Origin: Bacteroidaceae bacterium
Lineage (GTDB): Bacteria; Bacteroidota; Bacteroidia; Bacteroidales; Muribaculaceae
Reading direction: 5' to 3'
DNA: 64,000 bases
Assembly (NCBI GenBank): GCA_021768245.1
Contig: JAETNO010000019.1
Location: forward strand, 1-64,000
Positions 61,171 to 64,000 of the stretch are shown in pieces (positions within the stretch are counted from its first letter, which is position 1; the number at the start of each line of letters is the position of its first letter). A program made the translations under genes and the position numbers. A model generated the notes under the pieces. The model was not told the origin of the DNA, searched no databases, and was given only the letters and a program-made list of their open reading frames with translations.

Positions 61171-61476
61171 ATGTCCATACTCCGACGTCATGCACACGCC
61201 ATCATAATCAACGGCAAGGTGGCACGCAATTCAATACTCTCCATAGACACCGCTTCTCCGCTTACACCGCCTATTGTCACTGCGTTCTCGTCTGAGACAG
61301 AGGCTACCACTTCTTTCAACGGAGTCCTCATAGTCGCCCCGACAGGCTATATGATTCCCCACAGTCACACTGCCATGCTTACCCCTGACAATTTCACATC
61401 CACCATCAACCGGCTCGCAGCTGAAGTACCCTCTATCGACGGGAAAAACTATGAAATAATAGCACTTCCGCTCTGA
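61171..61476 (+). CDS. Small protein of unknown function
   Basis: This 101-residue frame lies 20 nt after DUF4296 on the same strand. It has INGKVARNSILSIDT, FNGVLIVAPTGY and no signal peptide. The Ile/Gly/Pro spacing suggests a small beta fold. I do not recognise a named family, though short genes of this type occur beside lspA-DUF4296 in other Bacteroidales. Codon use resembles its neighbours. Confidence 0.5.
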   Translation: MSILRRHAHAIIINGKVARNSILSIDTASPLTPPIVTAFSSETEATTSFNGVLIVAPTGYMIPHSHTAMLTPDNFTSTINRLAAEVPSIDGKNYEIIALPL

Positions 61477-61611
61477 GCGACTCTCATAATGCAACTGACA
61501 CTCCATCCTCACACGATACAATTTTTTTATCTCACCATCGTTACTATAGAAGAGTGACTTACTCGCCTGTAAGCCTCATCAACTTCAAAAAGACAGTCTA
61601 ATATAGTAACC

Positions 61612-64000
61612 ATGCAAGGCATCCGCCATCGTCATAAGCCAGCAATCATATTTTTTCTTCTCATCTTAGCCGTCGCGCTCCCCTTATGCGTGATGGCAGC
61701 TCCTCTTACCCCCCCGGCAAAAAAGAGCGTAAAAATCCACGGAAAAATCACCGATGCCAACGGCGACCCTGTAGAATTCGCCACCGTGCGCATAGCGGGC
61801 ACCGCCCTCGGCACAACCTCAAGCCTCGAAGGCGACTATTCCCTGTCGGCCCCTGCTGCAGATACAATAACGGTTCACTTCTCATGCATCGGATTCCGTG
61901 AAGACATGCGTCGTCTGATTGACCCCGAGGGAGATGTGACCTTGAATGTACGCCTCGCCCTTGCCGACGAGGTGCTCGGTGAAGTACAGATTACAGAAAT
62001 AAGAAAGCAGACAGGCTCAATCGCCACAATCGATGCCTCTGAACTGCGGCGCAATCCCGACGCATCGGGAGGAAGTGTCGAATCGCTCCTCACGACCATG
62101 GCAGGGGTCACCGGGTCAAACGAAATGTCGGCCCAATACTCTGTCCGAGGCGGCTCCTACGACGAAAATTCCGTGTATATAAACGGAATCGAAGTCTACC
62201 GTCCACTGCTTGTCACCTCAGGCCAGCAGGAGGGCCTCAGCATCATAAATCCTGACCTCGTAGGAGCAATCGGTTTTTCTACCGGCGGCTATCCTGCGGA
62301 ATATGGCGACAAGATGTCGTCGGTCCTCGACATTAGCTACCGTCAGCCCCAAAGTTTCGAAGGTTCACTATCCGCTTCGCTCATGGGAGGCTCCCTGTCG
62401 ATAGGCCAGTCATCTAAGAAATTCTCACAGCTCCATGGCATCCGCTACAAACGCAACTCCTCACTCCTTAGCTCAATGGACACCAAAGGAGAATATGACC
62501 CATCGTTCTTCGACTATCAGACTTCACTTTCCTATCAAATCCATCCTAAATTCAAGGTCTCCTTCCTCGGCAACATATCAGCCAACCATTATAAATTCAC
62601 TCCTCAGAACCGAACCACGACTTTCGGCACCTCGATGGATGCCAAAAAGTTTACAGTTTACTTTGACGGTCATGAGAAAGACCGTTTCGAGACTTATTTC
62701 GGCGCGCTCAGCCTCGACTGGCGTCCCAACCGTGGCACCAATCTCCAGTTTCTCGCATCTGGCTATCTGACCGACGAACTCGTTGCATATGACATCTCCG
62801 GCGAATACTGGCTTGACCAGGCAGGCACCTCCGACGTGGGAGGCGAGCTCGGTGTCGGACGCTACCACGAGCATGCCCGCAACCGATTGAAGGCATCCGT
62901 CATATCACTTGCCCTAAAGGGGCAAAGCGCACTTAACCCGCACCACACTCTCAGCTATGGACTTTCGTTCCAAAACGAGAAAATCATGGACCGCTCACGC
63001 GAATGGGAGCTCCGCGACTCCGCAGGCTTCTCTCTCCCATCCGACGGCGTCGACCTGCGCATGGTCTACAACCTTGCCTCCCGCCACGACCTGACGTCAA
63101 CACGACTCTCAGCCTTCGCACAGGATGCATGGAAAGTCAACACCTCCGCAGGCTTCCTCACGGTCAACGGCGGCTTGCGTCTCAGCTACTGGTCATTCAA
63201 CAAGGAATTCCTGCTTAGTCCGCGAATAACCGTTGGGTTCGTCCCCGAGCGTGCCCCGTCATGGGCATTACGTTTCGCCACGGGTCTCTACTATCAGGCA
63301 CCATTCTACAAGGAATACCGTCTGCCGGTAACCGACGACAAGGGCAACCAGACCATACTCCTCAACAATGAGATAAAATCTCAGCGCAGCTTCCATCTTA
63401 TAGCGGGAGCCGATTACACGTTCCGCGCCCTCAACCGCCCGTTCAAGCTCTCCGGGGAAATCTACTATAAAGCGCTGTCAAACCTTGTCCCCTACGAAAT
63501 CGACAACCTAAAGATTGTCTATTCCGGCCTCAACGAAAGTTCGGGCTACGCTGCGGGCCTCGACATGAAGCTATTCGGGCAGTTCGTGCCCGGCAGTGAC
63601 TCCTGGGTCAGCTTCTCGCTGATGAAGACATCCGAGAATCTCCACGGAGTCAAAGTGCCACGGCCTACCGACCGACGCTACAGCTTTGCCCTCTACTTTA
63701 CAGACTACTTCCCTAAATTCCCGAAACTGAAGTTCGCCCTCAAGGGAATATTCATGGACGGACTGCCTGTCACATGGCCACGGTCGACACGCGACAAAGG
63801 CTACTTCCGCATGCCGGCCTATAAACGAGTTGACGCAGGCCTCTCCTACGCCCTGCTCTCGCCACTGAAAGAAGGAGAAAGCCGCACGGGCATAAGCTCA
63901 CATATCAAGAGTGTATGGCTCGGGGTCGACGTATTTAACCTCTTCGATATCACCAACGTGGCGTCCTACTATTGGGTTACCGATGTCAACAATATCCAGT
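61612..64000 (+). CDS. TonB-dependent receptor (cut by window edge)
   Basis: The frame is open from ATG 61612 to the last base, giving about 796 residues without a stop. A signal peptide (IIFFLLILAVALPLCVMAAP) is followed by a carboxypeptidase-like domain (KIHGKITDANGDPVEFATV) and a plug domain (ASGGSVESLLTTMAGV, YSVRGGSYDENSVYINGIEVYRP). The rest is beta-barrel, with LLSPRITVGF and WLGVDVFNLFDITN near the end, so only a little is missing. It lacks SusC-type plug markers and has no SusD next to it here, so it is a general TonB receptor of unknown ligand. Confidence 0.9.
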   Translation, partial: MQGIRHRHKPAIIFFLLILAVALPLCVMAAPLTPPAKKSVKIHGKITDANGDPVEFATVRIAGTALGTTSSLEGDYSLSAPAADTITVHFSCIGFREDMRRLIDPEGDVTLNVRLALADEVLGEVQITEIRKQTGSIATIDASELRRNPDASGGSVESLLTTMAGVTGSNEMSAQYSVRGGSYDENSVYINGIEVYRPLLVTSGQQEGLSIINPDLVGAIGFSTGGYPAEYGDKMSSVLDISYRQPQSFEGSLSASLMGGSLSIGQSSKKFSQLHGIRYKRNSSLLSSMDTKGEYDPSFFDYQTSLSYQIHPKFKVSFLGNISANHYKFTPQNRTTTFGTSMDAKKFTVYFDGHEKDRFETYFGALSLDWRPNRGTNLQFLASGYLTDELVAYDISGEYWLDQAGTSDVGGELGVGRYHEHARNRLKASVISLALKGQSALNPHHTLSYGLSFQNEKIMDRSREWELRDSAGFSLPSDGVDLRMVYNLASRHDLTSTRLSAFAQDAWKVNTSAGFLTVNGGLRLSYWSFNKEFLLSPRITVGFVPERAPSWALRFATGLYYQAPFYKEYRLPVTDDKGNQTILLNNEIKSQRSFHLIAGADYTFRALNRPFKLSGEIYYKALSNLVPYEIDNLKIVYSGLNESSGYAAGLDMKLFGQFVPGSDSWVSFSLMKTSENLHGVKVPRPTDRRYSFALYFTDYFPKFPKLKFALKGIFMDGLPVTWPRSTRDKGYFRMPAYKRVDAGLSYALLSPLKEGESRTGISSHIKSVWLGVDVFNLFDITNVASYYWVTDVNNIQ

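Overview
The window looks like a Bacteroidales chromosome, probably Muribaculaceae (family level is inference from overall resemblance). Supporting signs are the recurrent Bacteroidetes promoter box TAnnTTTG, sometimes with a TTTG box 19-20 nt upstream; a SusC/SusD pair with a hybrid two-component regulator; a fused MurF-alanine racemase; and family-specific proteins such as TamL, GSCFA, DUF4827 and DUF4296.

Layout. 1-134 (-): broken end of a type I restriction specificity gene. 231-8588 (+): housekeeping genes tamL, a phosphatase, a TPR-type sensor kinase, nrnA, DUF4827 and glmM. 8560-10130: an unrecognised small gene carrying a palindromic repeat in its tail, three 19-bp direct repeats, and a decapitated AAA/DUF4143 ATPase gene. 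10264-15751 (+): uvrA, DUF2027-Smr, an EFR1-type flavodoxin/ferredoxin and rubrerythrin. 15958-20248 (-): GSCFA, murF-alr, a zeta-type kinase and a small overlapping gene. 20413-21207: acetyltransferase, tRNA-Ser(GGA), tRNA-CAT. 21208-24096: an AT-rich island just after the tRNAs with two unrecognised genes, one ending in an HEPN-like motif. 24097-26628: an apparently exported histidine-decarboxylase-like enzyme and a CotH-family lipoprotein.

26848-54881 is a large polysaccharide utilisation locus. It holds GH31, a lipoprotein GH5 with BACON domain, an IPT-type surface glycan-binding protein, SusD, SusC, a SASA-type acetylesterase, GH29, GH2, GH42, GH43, a hybrid two-component regulator, an alpha/beta esterase and GH97. 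The set resembles the xyloglucan loci of Bacteroides and could remove fucose, galactose, xylose, arabinose and acetyl groups around an endo-glucanase. No GH3 or GH9 is present here, so final cello-oligosaccharide cleavage must come from elsewhere.

55112-64000 returns to housekeeping: tRNA-Gly(CCC), a TIGR04076 protein, ileS, a DksA/TraR-like protein, lspA, a DUF4296 gene whose 5' end appears replaced by a repeat element, a small protein, and a TonB-dependent receptor cut by the window edge.

The most notable points are the HEPN-containing two-gene island, the secreted PLP decarboxylase, a family of imperfect palindromic repeats that touch gene ends, a 192-bp nested inverted repeat inside the PUL, and the sensor kinase whose phospho-acceptor histidine is tyrosine.
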